Assembly (NCBI RefSeq): GCF_013004595.1
Contig: NZ_JABEMC010000001.1
Coordinates: forward strand, 186,001 to 250,000
Direction: 5' to 3'
Source of the DNA: Brevibacterium luteolum
GTDB lineage: Bacteria > Actinomycetota > Actinomycetes > Actinomycetales > Brevibacteriaceae
DNA: 64,000 bases
Positions within the stretch are counted from its first letter, which is position 1. Each line of letters starts with the position of its first letter. A program made the position numbers and the translations under genes. The notes under the pieces are model-generated. The model was given only the letters and a program-made list of their open reading frames with translations. It searched no databases and had not been told where the DNA came from. Of this stretch, positions 47,618 to 56,619 are shown in pieces.

Positions 47618-48984
47618 GCACCTACGAGGTCATCAACCCCGCCACAGCCGAACCGATCCGAACCGTCGAACTGGCCGATGTCGCCGCTGTCGACGCCGCG
47701 ATCGAACGGGCCCAGCGGGCATTCGAGCAGTGGCGGGCCGTCGCGCCGAGCGACCGCGCCCGCCTGCTGCGCCGCTTCGCCGCCGTCGTCGACGAGCACA
47801 TCGACGAACTCGCCGAACTCGAAGTCGCCAACTCCGGGCACACGATCTCCAACGCGACTTGGGAGGCCGGCAACGTCCGCGACGTGCTCGAATACTCCGC
47901 CGCCGCCCCCGAGCGTCTCTTCGGCCGGCAGATCCCGGTCGACGGCGGTATCAACATCACCTTCGCCGAGCCGCTCGGCGTCGTCGGCGTCATCGTGCCG
48001 TGGAACTTCCCGATGCCGATCGCTGCATGGGGCTTCGGCCCGGCGCTTGCCGCCGGCAACACCGTCGTGCTCAAGCCCGCCGAGGTCACGCCGCTGACGG
48101 CCATGCGGATCGGTGAGCTCGCGCTCGAAGCAGGGATCCCCGAGGGCGTGCTCACGATCCTGCCGGGCAAGGGCTCGGTCGTCGGCGAGCGGTTCGTCAC
48201 CCATCCTGGTGTGCGCAAGGTCGTCTTCACCGGCTCGACCGAAGTCGGCAAGCGGATCATGGCCGGCTGCGCCGACCAGGTGAAGAACCTGACCCTGGAG
48301 CTCGGCGGCAAGAACGCCAACATCGTCTTCCCCGACGCCGACCTCGCAGCCGCAGCAGCCGCAGCCCCCGGCGGCGTGTTCGACAACGCCGGCCAGGACT
48401 GCTGCTCACGCTCGAGGCTGCTCGTCCACGCCGATGTCTTCGACGACTTCCTCAGCGAACTCAAGGACGCTGTCAGCGGATTCCGCTGCACCGATCCGAC
48501 CGACCCCGAGGCGGACATGGGCCCGCTCGTGACCGCCGCCCACCGCGATTCGGTCGCCGCCTATGTCGACGACGCCGAGGTGGCGTTCCAGGGTCAGTGT
48601 CCGACCGGCCCGGGCTTCTGGTTCCCGCCGACGGTCATCACCCCTGATGACATCACCGCCCGCGACTTCAACGAGGAGATCTTCGGTCCCGTGCTCTCCG
48701 TCGTGCCGTTCCGGTCGGAGTCCGAGGCGGTGTCGATTGCCAACAACACCGAATACGGGCTCTCCGGCTCGATCTGGACCCGCGACCTCGACCGGGCGAT
48801 CCGCGTCTCGCGCGGCGTCGAGGCCGGGAACCTGTCGGTCAACTCCCACTCCTCGGTGCGGTACTGGACGCCGTTCGGCGGCTACAAGCAGTCCGGCCTC
48901 GGCCGCGAGCTCGGCCCCGATGCGGTCGCCGCCTTCACCGAGACGAAGAACGTCTTCATCGCCGTCGGCCCCGCCGCGGACTGA
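47614..48984 (+). CDS. NAD(P)-dependent aldehyde dehydrogenase
   Basis: A 456-residue aldehyde dehydrogenase. Motifs: PLGVVGVIVPWNFPMPIAAW, the glutamate motif LELGGKNANIVF, the active site DNAGQDCCSRSRLL with catalytic cysteine, and EEIFGPVLSVVPF. In the pathway it would oxidise a gamma-glutamylated or free amino-aldehyde, like PuuC. The ATG at 47614 overlaps the hydrolase stop (ATGA) and has GGAGGAGG seven bases before it; a longer frame further upstream is only the overlap with the hydrolase gene. Confidence 0.93.
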   Translation: MSTYEVINPATAEPIRTVELADVAAVDAAIERAQRAFEQWRAVAPSDRARLLRRFAAVVDEHIDELAELEVANSGHTISNATWEAGNVRDVLEYSAAAPERLFGRQIPVDGGINITFAEPLGVVGVIVPWNFPMPIAAWGFGPALAAGNTVVLKPAEVTPLTAMRIGELALEAGIPEGVLTILPGKGSVVGERFVTHPGVRKVVFTGSTEVGKRIMAGCADQVKNLTLELGGKNANIVFPDADLAAAAAAAPGGVFDNAGQDCCSRSRLLVHADVFDDFLSELKDAVSGFRCTDPTDPEADMGPLVTAAHRDSVAAYVDDAEVAFQGQCPTGPGFWFPPTVITPDDITARDFNEEIFGPVLSVVPFRSESEAVSIANNTEYGLSGSIWTRDLDRAIRVSRGVEAGNLSVNSHSSVRYWTPFGGYKQSGLGRELGPDAVAAFTETKNVFIAVGPAAD

Positions 48985-49050
48985 CGGCACAGACGCAGCA
49001 GACTCAACCGAATGAACCCCACTAGCACTTCCTGACAGAAGGAGAATCAC

Positions 49051-49830
49051 ATGCACACACCAGTCGCCGGCCGGATGGACGGCAAGGTCTGCGTCATCAC
49101 CGGCGGAGCCTCGGGCATCGGCCTGGCCAGCGCTCGCCGACTGACCTCCGAGGGTGCGATCGTCGTCATCGCCGACCTTGATGAGACCCGCGGCCCGGAG
49201 GTCGCCGAGGAGCTCGGCGGCCTGTTCGTCCGCACGAATGTCGCCGACGAGGACAGCGTCAAGGCACTGTTCGAGCAGACGGTCGCCGAGTACGGCCGCG
49301 TCGACGTGGCCTTCAACAACGCCGGCATCAACCCGACTGAGGACAACTCGATCCTCACCACCGGCATCGATGCGTGGGCGAAGGTGCAGACCGTCAACCT
49401 CACCTCGGTCTACCTGTGCTGCAAGTACGCCCTTGAGCACATGGTCAAGCAGAAGTCCGGCTCGATCATCAACACCGCTTCCTTCGTCGCCCTGCTCGGC
49501 GCGGCGACCTCGCAGATCTCGTACTCCGCCTCGAAGGGCGGCGTGCTGTCGATGAGCCGCGAACTCGGCGTGCAGTTCGCCAAGGAGGGCATCCGCGTCA
49601 ACGCGCTGTGCCCCGGACCGGTCAATACCCCGCTGCTCGAGGAGCTTTTCGCCAAGGACCCCGAGCAGGCGCAGCGCCGGCTCGTCCACGTCCCGCGCGG
49701 ACGCTTCGGCGAGCCCGAGGAGATCGCCGCGGCAGTCGCGTTCCTCGCCAGCGACGACGCCTCTTTCGTCAACGCCGCGACGTTCACCGTCGACGGCGGA
49801 ATCTCCGCAGCATACGTCACGGCTGAGTGA
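49051..49830 (+). CDS. Short-chain dehydrogenase/reductase
   Basis: Classical SDR of 259 residues: cofactor motif TGGASGIGLASAR, DLDE acidic loop suggesting NAD preference, NNAGIN, catalytic serine near NTASFVALLG, YSASKGG with Tyr and Lys, and PGPVNTPLLEELF. It is 66 bp after the aldehyde dehydrogenase, with AGAAGGAGAA before the ATG. It probably oxidises the alcohol of a pathway intermediate (for example gamma-glutamylethanolamide), which would supply the aldehyde for the previous enzyme. That substrate is an inference from gene order. Confidence 0.9.
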   Translation: MHTPVAGRMDGKVCVITGGASGIGLASARRLTSEGAIVVIADLDETRGPEVAEELGGLFVRTNVADEDSVKALFEQTVAEYGRVDVAFNNAGINPTEDNSILTTGIDAWAKVQTVNLTSVYLCCKYALEHMVKQKSGSIINTASFVALLGAATSQISYSASKGGVLSMSRELGVQFAKEGIRVNALCPGPVNTPLLEELFAKDPEQAQRRLVHVPRGRFGEPEEIAAAVAFLASDDASFVNAATFTVDGGISAAYVTAE

Positions 49831-49839
49831 CGCACCGGC

Positions 49840-49887
49840 ACACGCCCGCCGCCTGGGAGCACACACTTCCCGAAGCGGCGGGCGTGT
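49840..49887 (+). terminator. Terminator of the gamma-glutamylation operon
   Basis: A perfect 13-bp stem: ACACGCCCGCCGC (49840-49852) and GCGGCGGGCGTGT (49875-49887). The loop contains a nested GGGA/TCCC pair. It begins ten bases after the SDR stop. Confidence 0.8.
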
Positions 49888-49951
49888 CTGCTTCTCGGGC
49901 TGCGGCGAGCTACGAGACAAGCCGTGGGTTCGGGGGTCCGGTCGTGCTTGA

Positions 49952-50632
49952 ATGGTGACGATGACTGCCACGCTGCTCCTCCTCGCCGGGCTTGCGCTGC
50001 TCGATGCCACGAGTATCGGCACACTCGGCATTCCGCTGTGGATGCTGCTGGCCCAGCGGGTGCGCATCAGCCTCGTGTTCGTCTACCTGGCAGTTCTTGC
50101 TGCGTTCTATTGGCTGGTCGGCATCGCGCTGTACTACGGCGGGCTGGCGGCCTTCGGCTGGCTCGGCGAATGGTCAGCCATTCCGTGGATCGAGCTCATC
50201 CTCGGTGTCATCTGCCTCGCCTCGGCATTCCTGCCCCGCAGACTGTGGGAGGGCCAGATGGGCTTCGCCAACCGATTCCAGGACAAGGTGGCCGTCACCG
50301 GCACCTTCGCCACCGCCTCGGGCCTGGCGCTCATCGCCGGTCTCATCGAGATCACCGGCATGTACCCGTATCTGGCCAGCATCGGCATCATCATCAACAA
50401 GAGCCTGCCCGGGGTCCTGACGCTGGCAGCCTACGCGGTGGTCATGGTGCTGCCGGCCCTCATCCTCACGATCATCCGGCTGCTCGTCCACGAGCGGATC
50501 GAGCCTGCGCTCGCCGGTTTCCGCGCCTGGGTTGAGCGCAACACCGGGACTGTCACCGCGGTGACCTTCTTCGTCATCGGTGCGCTGCTGATCTTCGACG
50601 CGGTGGTCAATCGGTTCGGGTGGATCGGGTAG
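49952..50632 (+). CDS. Gap/Sap-like membrane protein
   Basis: A 226-residue protein with six hydrophobic segments. The start LLLLAGLALLDATSIGTLGIPLWMLL and the overall pattern match the GAP family (GPL/sulfolipid-addressing proteins) of actinobacteria, implicated in export of lipids or lipid-linked products in mycobacteria. Here no glycolipid genes are nearby, so the cargo is unknown. The ATG at 49952 is taken; a second ATG three codons later is possible. The ribosome site is weak. Confidence 0.75.
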   Translation: MVTMTATLLLLAGLALLDATSIGTLGIPLWMLLAQRVRISLVFVYLAVLAAFYWLVGIALYYGGLAAFGWLGEWSAIPWIELILGVICLASAFLPRRLWEGQMGFANRFQDKVAVTGTFATASGLALIAGLIEITGMYPYLASIGIIINKSLPGVLTLAAYAVVMVLPALILTIIRLLVHERIEPALAGFRAWVERNTGTVTAVTFFVIGALLIFDAVVNRFGWIG

Positions 50633-50659
50633 CGCGGCAGATAGGCTGAAAGGACGCGC

Positions 50660-51955
50660 ATGACCAGCGCTGACCAGACGAGCGCTGACTACGGAAACGG
50701 AGGACCTATGCCCATCGACGCGCCGCTCACCTCAGCCGAGATCGACCGTCAGCTCAGCGCCTTGCTGCCGCAGCTCGAAGAAGAGTACCGGGAGTTCCAC
50801 GCGCATCCGGAACTGTCGATGCAGGAGGAGTGGACCGCCGCTCGCATCGAGGAGCACCTGCGCGCTCTCGACCTGACACCCCAGCGCTTCGGCGGCACCG
50901 GCGTCGTCGCCGTCATCGACAACGGCACCGGACCGGTGGTCGCCTACCGGGCGGACACCGACGGCCTGCCGATCGCCGAGGATACCGGCCTCGACTACGC
51001 CTCGACCGCCCGGGGCACCCTGCCCGACGGCACCGAAACACCGGTCATGCACGGCTGCGGGCACGACACCCACATCACAGTGGCACTCGGCATCGCCCGG
51101 CTTTTGACCGCAAACCGCGGGGCCTGGTCCGGCACCGTCGTGATGATCTTCCAGCCCGGAGAGGAGACCGCCCAGGGCGCACTCGCGATGCTCAACGACG
51201 GGCTGTGGGATCAGGTTCCCAAGCCGCAGGCCGTCTACGGCCAGCATGTGTGGCCCGGCCGGGCCGGCCACGTCAGCCTGTCGGTAGGCACTGCGATGGC
51301 GATGTCGGACTGTCTGCGCGTGACAGTGCACGGCAAGCAGGCGCACGGCTCCCAGCCCGAGGCGGCGATCGACCCGATCGTGTTGGCGGCGTTCATGATC
51401 ACGCGCCTGCAGACGGTCGTGTCCCGCGAGATCTCCGCACGCGAAGCGGTGGTGGTGACGATCGCGACGGTCAAGGGAGGGCTGAAGGAGAACATCATCC
51501 CGGACTCGGCAGAGTTCACGATGAACATCCGCACCTTCAGCGAAGAGATCCGGGAAGAGGTCCTCGCCGCGATCGAACGGATCATCAAGGCCGAAGCCCA
51601 GGCCTCGGGGGCGCCGGAGCCGACGATCGAAGAGATGTACCGGTTCCCGCGCTGCTACAACAGCCCCAGCCATGCCGAGGAGCTGTTGGAGGTGTTCGCT
51701 GAGACGCTCGGCGAGGACAAGGTCAAGCAGACCGAGCCGGTGACCGGGTCCGAGGACGTTGGCTGGTTCGGCGACACCATCGACGTGCCCTACGTCTACT
51801 GGTTCTTCGGCGCCTACTCAGAGGAGAAGATGGCCACCGAAGGCGGCCCGGCCGGCAATCACTCGCCGTTCTTCGCCCCGGACGAGGTCGGCACGACGCT
51901 GGGCACCGGTGTGCGGACCGGGATCGCTGCGATCCTGCACGAACTGCGCCGCTAG
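50660..51955 (+). CDS. M20D family amidohydrolase
   Basis: A 431-residue zinc hydrolase of the hippuricase/aminobenzoyl-glutamate hydrolase group. Motifs are EFHAHPELSMQEEWTA, YRADTDGLPI, MHGCGHDTHITVALG with the metal-binding Cys and His, IFQPGEETAQGAL with the catalytic glutamate pair, and GKQAHGSQPEAAIDPI. The N-terminus is uncertain: ATG 50660 has AAAGGA five bases ahead, but ATG 50708 has GGAGG four bases ahead and gives a protein matching the usual family length. The enzyme probably deacylates N-acyl amino acids. Confidence 0.9.
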   Translation: MTSADQTSADYGNGGPMPIDAPLTSAEIDRQLSALLPQLEEEYREFHAHPELSMQEEWTAARIEEHLRALDLTPQRFGGTGVVAVIDNGTGPVVAYRADTDGLPIAEDTGLDYASTARGTLPDGTETPVMHGCGHDTHITVALGIARLLTANRGAWSGTVVMIFQPGEETAQGALAMLNDGLWDQVPKPQAVYGQHVWPGRAGHVSLSVGTAMAMSDCLRVTVHGKQAHGSQPEAAIDPIVLAAFMITRLQTVVSREISAREAVVVTIATVKGGLKENIIPDSAEFTMNIRTFSEEIREEVLAAIERIIKAEAQASGAPEPTIEEMYRFPRCYNSPSHAEELLEVFAETLGEDKVKQTEPVTGSEDVGWFGDTIDVPYVYWFFGAYSEEKMATEGGPAGNHSPFFAPDEVGTTLGTGVRTGIAAILHELRR

Positions 51956-52313
51956 AACGAAAGGCCCAAGCGTCGGGGCACAACTACGAGCGCAGCTCGG
52001 CTGCCAGGTACCCCATGTCAGCGTCCGAACTCGTCGACCGGGCCGTCTTCAGCCCGTGGAGCCATCCGGCAGGTGCTGGTGCACGGTGGCGATGGTCATC
52101 GGTACGGGCACTCATGGTGGTCAATGTGACATAGCTGCCTTGAGGCATCGAGTGTGCCATCGCATCTGATGATACCCGGCTGGTGACAGAGACGACTGTG
52201 GTCGGCTGCTGACAGAGACGACAGCGGTGTGGAATCGTGGTGGTTGCAGACATCTGCCGCAACTACCGCGTCTGTGCGGTGTTGCGTGTGATCACTGAGC
52301 CTAGGAGGGCACC
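51956..52313. other. 358-bp intergenic region with a short direct repeat
   Basis: No supported gene. TGACAGAGACGAC occurs twice, at 52184-52196 and 52210-52222, 26 bp apart (between two and three helical turns), about 100 bp before the ABM monooxygenase start. Paired sites of this kind can bind a regulator. Nothing else is recognisable. Confidence 0.45.
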
Positions 52314-52631
52314 ATGTACTTCATCGTCGTCAAGTTCCCCGTCAAGGATGAGAGCGTCGAACAGTGGCCGGAGATCGTCCGAGAATTCACCGAGGCGACG
52401 CGCGCAGAACCGGGCAACCTGTGGTTCGAATGGTCACGCAGCCTCGAGAACCCGAACGAGTTCGTCCTCTGCGAGGCATTCACAGACGACGGCGCCGAAC
52501 CGCACGTCACGAGCGACCACTTCGCCAAGGGCCTCGAAGCGATGAAGCCGCACCTCACCGCGACGCCGAAGATCCTGTCGCGTCAGTTCGACGGCGACGG
52601 CTGGGACGAGATGGGCGAGCTGCAGGTGTGA
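52314..52631 (+). CDS. ABM (antibiotic biosynthesis monooxygenase) family protein
   Basis: A 105-residue single-domain protein of the ferredoxin-like ABM fold. It starts YFIVVKFPVKDESVEQWPEIVREFTEATRAEPGNLWFEWSRSLENPNEFVL and has the conserved EAF...HVTSDHFAKGLE segment. Family members include YgiN-like quinol monooxygenases and enzymes that need no cofactor. CTAGGAGG precedes the ATG. The substrate is unknown. It stands alone. Confidence 0.88.
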   Translation: MYFIVVKFPVKDESVEQWPEIVREFTEATRAEPGNLWFEWSRSLENPNEFVLCEAFTDDGAEPHVTSDHFAKGLEAMKPHLTATPKILSRQFDGDGWDEMGELQV

Positions 52632-52689
52632 GCGTGCACTATCCAACTCCGGGCCTAGTCATGTGCCTGTTTCTCAAGGAGAGAAATAA

Positions 52690-54102
52690 ATGCCGTCGAT
52701 GATAATCGGCGCGGTGGCCGCATTCCTGTTAAAAGCCGTTTTTCAACTAGTCAAAATCCGTTGGCCCGAGAACTATTTTGATAGCTCAACTAGGTCAACT
52801 GCATGGTTTACCGATTCTCCCATTAAAGTGTTGCTGTGGAGGGCCGTCCCGTTCTCCTTGGGTGGCATGGTTCTGGTGAGCGTTGGCATCGATGTGAACC
52901 TTAATAATAATATATTGATACTTTCCTACTTGTTCTTCCATCTCCTGACTACGAATGGAGTCACGCTTTTCAGGGCGGTAGCAGTCGGCGTAGGCGTGGG
53001 GGGACAAGTATTGTACTTCGCGGTGACATTAATTTGCCTTGGGTTTATTTCCGTCTTAATGATTGTTGGAGATGACTACGCCCGACAGTTTTTCCCTAGC
53101 TGGGAAAACCTGATGTCCGGCGTTTGGACGGCAATATTAGTTGGAGTAGGTCTCGCTGCTTACAATGTCGCGACTAGATCCTCGCCTGAAGTGCCGGCTC
53201 CGGTCTTGGAGCCAAGCAACCTAAAAACGCCGATTTACTATATTGCGACGATTTGTCGGTTCGCCTATCAGAATAGAGTCGACCCATTATTATTGCTCGC
53301 AATAATTGAAGTCGAGGTTCAAAACAGGCCTAGTTTTGCCCGTCACGCAGAACTATTTCTTTGCCGAATTGCGCCGAAGTGCCTTCGTCCGTTAAGCCTC
53401 GGGGTCGCGCAGCAGCCATTTCCGGATCTTAAGAATCGTAGGGACTTCTGGTCGATTAAGCTTCGTGAACTTGATTTTCGATCGATCGAGATATTGTCTA
53501 GCCGGTTAAGTGGTATAAATCCGGGTGATTCCCGGCTTGTCCTCGGCTCTTTCGAGGTAAAAGCCGCTGCTAATAGAATCAATGGTTCTTCTGAAGTTAT
53601 AAATTCGGTTGCGGAGACATACCGTCGTCTAGTCGATGCGGAAGGAGCTCTCTCAGAATATGTTGATCTAAATCCACCGGACGGAGATCTTGATGTGAAT
53701 TCGCGGAATCTTTATCAAGGATTTTCGATGTCGGATGCTCTGACAATCACATCGCCGTGGGCGATTCGCTTTGAAGACTCAGTCTACGTTTATTTTCGGG
53801 TGGTGGGAGATCAGATTGAGGGAGTCCGTCTCCTTGCCGAGGATGTAGTCTCCGGTTCGATCGTGAGGCGATGGGAGTTTGATAGCTCGCATTGTGATTA
53901 CATTTTTGGCCTGTACCGAATATCTGCTGTGGGGAGTGGGGTTGTGCTGATGATTGATACAGCCGATGGATCGTCATTGGAATTCGATACTTCCCCCGTG
54001 CATTACGAGCCGCCGTTGCGACTGGTTTACTCCGCGTCGTCTGATCTTGTGAGTTTAGGCTATAGCCTAAACGCGGAAGGTGTATCAATGCGTAGAGGGT
54101 GA
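52690..54102 (+). CDS. Orphan AT-rich membrane protein with possible lysozyme-like segment
   Basis: Not recognised. The 470-residue protein has four or five hydrophobic segments in residues 1-165, then a soluble part. Residues 186-241 (FAYQNRVDPLLLLAIIEVEVQNRP ... SLGVAQ) look like the start of a transglycosylase/lysozyme-type domain, in which VDPxLLLAI-x-x-E and S-x-G-x-x-Q are typical, but the similarity is weak. The C-terminal ~150 residues look beta-rich. GC content is far below its neighbours, suggesting recent transfer. AAGGAGAG lies before the ATG. A perfect 18-bp palindrome occurs near its end (54054-54071). Confidence 0.7.
   Translation: MPSMIIGAVAAFLLKAVFQLVKIRWPENYFDSSTRSTAWFTDSPIKVLLWRAVPFSLGGMVLVSVGIDVNLNNNILILSYLFFHLLTTNGVTLFRAVAVGVGVGGQVLYFAVTLICLGFISVLMIVGDDYARQFFPSWENLMSGVWTAILVGVGLAAYNVATRSSPEVPAPVLEPSNLKTPIYYIATICRFAYQNRVDPLLLLAIIEVEVQNRPSFARHAELFLCRIAPKCLRPLSLGVAQQPFPDLKNRRDFWSIKLRELDFRSIEILSSRLSGINPGDSRLVLGSFEVKAAANRINGSSEVINSVAETYRRLVDAEGALSEYVDLNPPDGDLDVNSRNLYQGFSMSDALTITSPWAIRFEDSVYVYFRVVGDQIEGVRLLAEDVVSGSIVRRWEFDSSHCDYIFGLYRISAVGSGVVLMIDTADGSSLEFDTSPVHYEPPLRLVYSASSDLVSLGYSLNAEGVSMRRG
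54054..54071. repeat. Perfect 18-bp palindrome inside the AT-rich gene
   Basis: TTTAGGCTATAGCCTAAA reads the same on both strands. It lies within the last 50 bases of the coding region. It could form a hairpin at the 3' end of the transcript or be a protein-binding site; no second copy was noticed. Confidence 0.8.
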
Positions 54103-54339
54103 GGAAATTGGCCTCATATGTCCAGGGCGTGGAAACTGTGCCGCCTAAGATACCTATTCCCTGCGCTTGTGAAAGTGAGGCGGTACGTTGGTAGGGCCCT
54201 GTCTGCATCGCACCGCTGAAATCGAGCCTTTGGGGCCGAGCGGTGTCGAAGCCACTCTCAGCATGCTTTGGACTGAGATTTTGAATGATTCCTGAGTAGT
54301 GAGAAGGCTCGAGTCCATTGTCAGGTTCGCGCCTTCTGC

Positions 54340-54606
54340 TCATCCTCGTTTCTGTCTGGCGCAGGCCCGAATCGCCTCCGAGACCGAGGTCCCAGGGTGC
54401 TCGGAGCGGTAGTTCTTGATGTCCTCCGGAGTGACGCCCTCAGGGAGCTTCGAGACGCCGGCAGGGTTGCCCAGGATCGGCCTGCTGAAGAAAAAGGCCG
54501 CCGCCAGCGCCGCGAGCGCTGCGAGCATGGCGGCCGTTGCGTTCCCGGCGAAGTGGAAACCGAGAGCGCCCAGCGATAAGAGGGTGACTGAGATCGCTCT
54601 GATCAT
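54340..54606 (-). CDS. Small membrane protein, family unknown
   Basis: An 88-residue protein with two adjacent hydrophobic stretches (residues 4-22 and 25-41), then a soluble tail: LPEGVTPEDIKNYRSEHPGTSVSEAIRACARQKRG. The tail has a helical hairpin look like short DNA- or protein-binding modules. The ATG at 54606 follows GAAGGAG at suitable distance; a longer start at 54627 would place the ribosome site inside the gene. No operon partner is apparent. Function unknown. Confidence 0.7.
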   Translation of the reverse strand: MIRAISVTLLSLGALGFHFAGNATAAMLAALAALAAAFFFSRPILGNPAGVSKLPEGVTPEDIKNYRSEHPGTSVSEAIRACARQKRG

Positions 54607-54710
54607 GCTTCTCCTTCGCTGACGCACGGGTTCGTGATCGGGATAAAGCCGGGGAGCCAGCCCATCTGCGCCGCGCTCCGCTCTCGGTCGCTCGGCGCAC
54701 GCCCACCCTA

Positions 54711-56401
54711 CTACTTCACCAGCTCCTCAGCCTTCGCCCGCAGCTCGACCTTGCGGATCTTTCCCGAGACCGTCATGGGGAACTCGTCGGTGATCTGCAG
54801 GTAGCGGGGGATCTTGTAATGCGCCAGCTGGCCGGAGCAGAACTCGCGCAGCCGGTCGATCGTCAGCTCCTCAGCGCCCTCGCGCAGGATCACCCAGGCC
54901 ATGAGCTCCTCGCCGTACTTCTCATCGGAGACCCCGACCACCTGCACGTCTCGGATCGCCGGATGCTGGTAGAGGAACTCCTCGATCTCACGCGGGTAGA
55001 TGTTCTCCCCACCGCGGATCACCATGTCCTTGATCCGGCCGGTGATGTTGAGATACCCGTCGTCGTCCATGATCGCCAGATCCCCGGTGTGCATCCAGCG
55101 GGCGGCATCGATCGCCTCGGCGGTCTTGTCCGGCTCCTCCCAGTATCCGAGCATCACGCAGTAGCCGCGCGTGCACAGCTCGCCCTTCTCACCGCGCGGC
55201 ACCGTCAGCCCGGTGATCGGGTCGACGACCTTGACCTCAGTGTGCGGCATCACCCGGCCGACGGTCTCGGTGCGGCGCTCCAGGCTGTCATCGGTGCGGG
55301 TCATCGTCGAGACCGGCGCGGTCTCGGTCATGCCGTAGCAGATCGCCACCTCGGCCATGTTCATATCGCTGATGACCCGCTTCATCACCTCGACCGGGCA
55401 GGTGGAGCCGGCCATGACGCCGGTGCGCAGCGTTGAGAGGTCGAAGTCGGAGAAGTTTGCCAGCTCCAGCTCGGCGATGAACATCGTCGGCACGCCGTAC
55501 AGCGACGTGGCCTTCTCATCGGTCACCGCCTGCAGGGTCGCCTGCGGGTCGAAGCCAGGGGAGGGGATGACCGCGCACGCCCCGTGGGAGTAGATGTCGA
55601 GGTTGCCGATGACCATCCAAAACAGTGAAAGAACGGCACCGGCAGGCACACGATGTCCTCTTCGGTGTAGCCGAGCAGCTCGCCGATGAAGTAGCCGTTG
55701 TTCAGGATGTTGTGGTGGCTTAAGGTCACGCCCTTGGGGAAGCCGGTGGTTCCCGAGGTGTACTGGATGTTGATCGGCTCGTCGGCTCCCAGCTCGGCGC
55801 CAAGCGTTGCCAGCCGCACATCGGCTTTGACCGCTGGGCGGTCCATGAGCTCTCGACCGCGTTCGAGCAGGTGGGCGAACGATTCCGACTCGTCGAGGCC
55901 GCCGGCAGGGGAGGCGAGGACCTCCTCGGCGGCGGTGTCGATGAAGACCAGCCGCAGGTTCGCCACCGCACCGGCCACCTCGCGAGCGAGTGCCACGAAG
56001 TCCGAGTGCGGGGCGGCCATCTGTGAGATGAGCAGCGTCGTGCCGGACTGCTTGATGACGTATTCGAGCTCATGTGCCCGGTATGCGGGATTGATGTTGA
56101 CGAGGATCGCGCCGATTTTCGCCGCCGCGTACTGCACGATCGTCCACTCCGGCAGGTTCTGCGCCCAGATGCCGACCCGGTCGCCCTTGGCGATCCCGCG
56201 GTCGATGAGGCTCATCGCCACCGCATCGGAGTCGCGATCGAGTTCGGCGTAGGTCCAGCGGCGGCCGGTCGGGGCGTCGACGAGGGCTTCGCGGTCGGCG
56301 AACCGGGCGACGTTCTTCTTGAAGTTCGCACCGATCGTGTCGCCGAGCAGCGGCTGGGACGACGTGCCCGAGGTGTAGGACAGTTCTCGTTGCGCACTCA
56401 C
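54711..56401 (-). pseudogene. Acyl-CoA synthetase (FadD-type), single-base frameshift
   Basis: An AMP-forming acyl-CoA ligase broken into two frames. The 5' part (56401 to about 55618) contains WTYAELDRDSDAVAMSLIDRGIAKGD and the AMP motif [11 protein letters not shown], and runs through PVPFFHCFG. The 3' part continues with [54 protein letters not shown] and KIPRY ... [10 protein letters not shown]. The join is at about 55615-55622, where one base is missing after CACTGTTTTGG relative to the usual FHCFGMV. All other motifs are intact, so this is a very recent mutation or a sequencing error beside a TTTT run. It resembles fadD35, which accompanies the leucine module in mycobacteria. Confidence 0.85.
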
Positions 56402-56619
56402 GTGGGGCTCCTCTGAAGGATCGGGGTGTGACTGCCGTCACCGGGTTGTGGTGCTCATCATAAACACCCGAGACGCGACTGACGAGGGCGGGGAGGGTGG
56501 GGTGCCGGAGGGGGCTTCGGCGAGCGCTGCGTGCCGGAGTGAGTGTGATGTCCGCCGCGCCGCATACACTCACGTCTAAGTCGGCTGATATAGGTCGCCG
56601 GTTACGAAATGAGGTTGCG

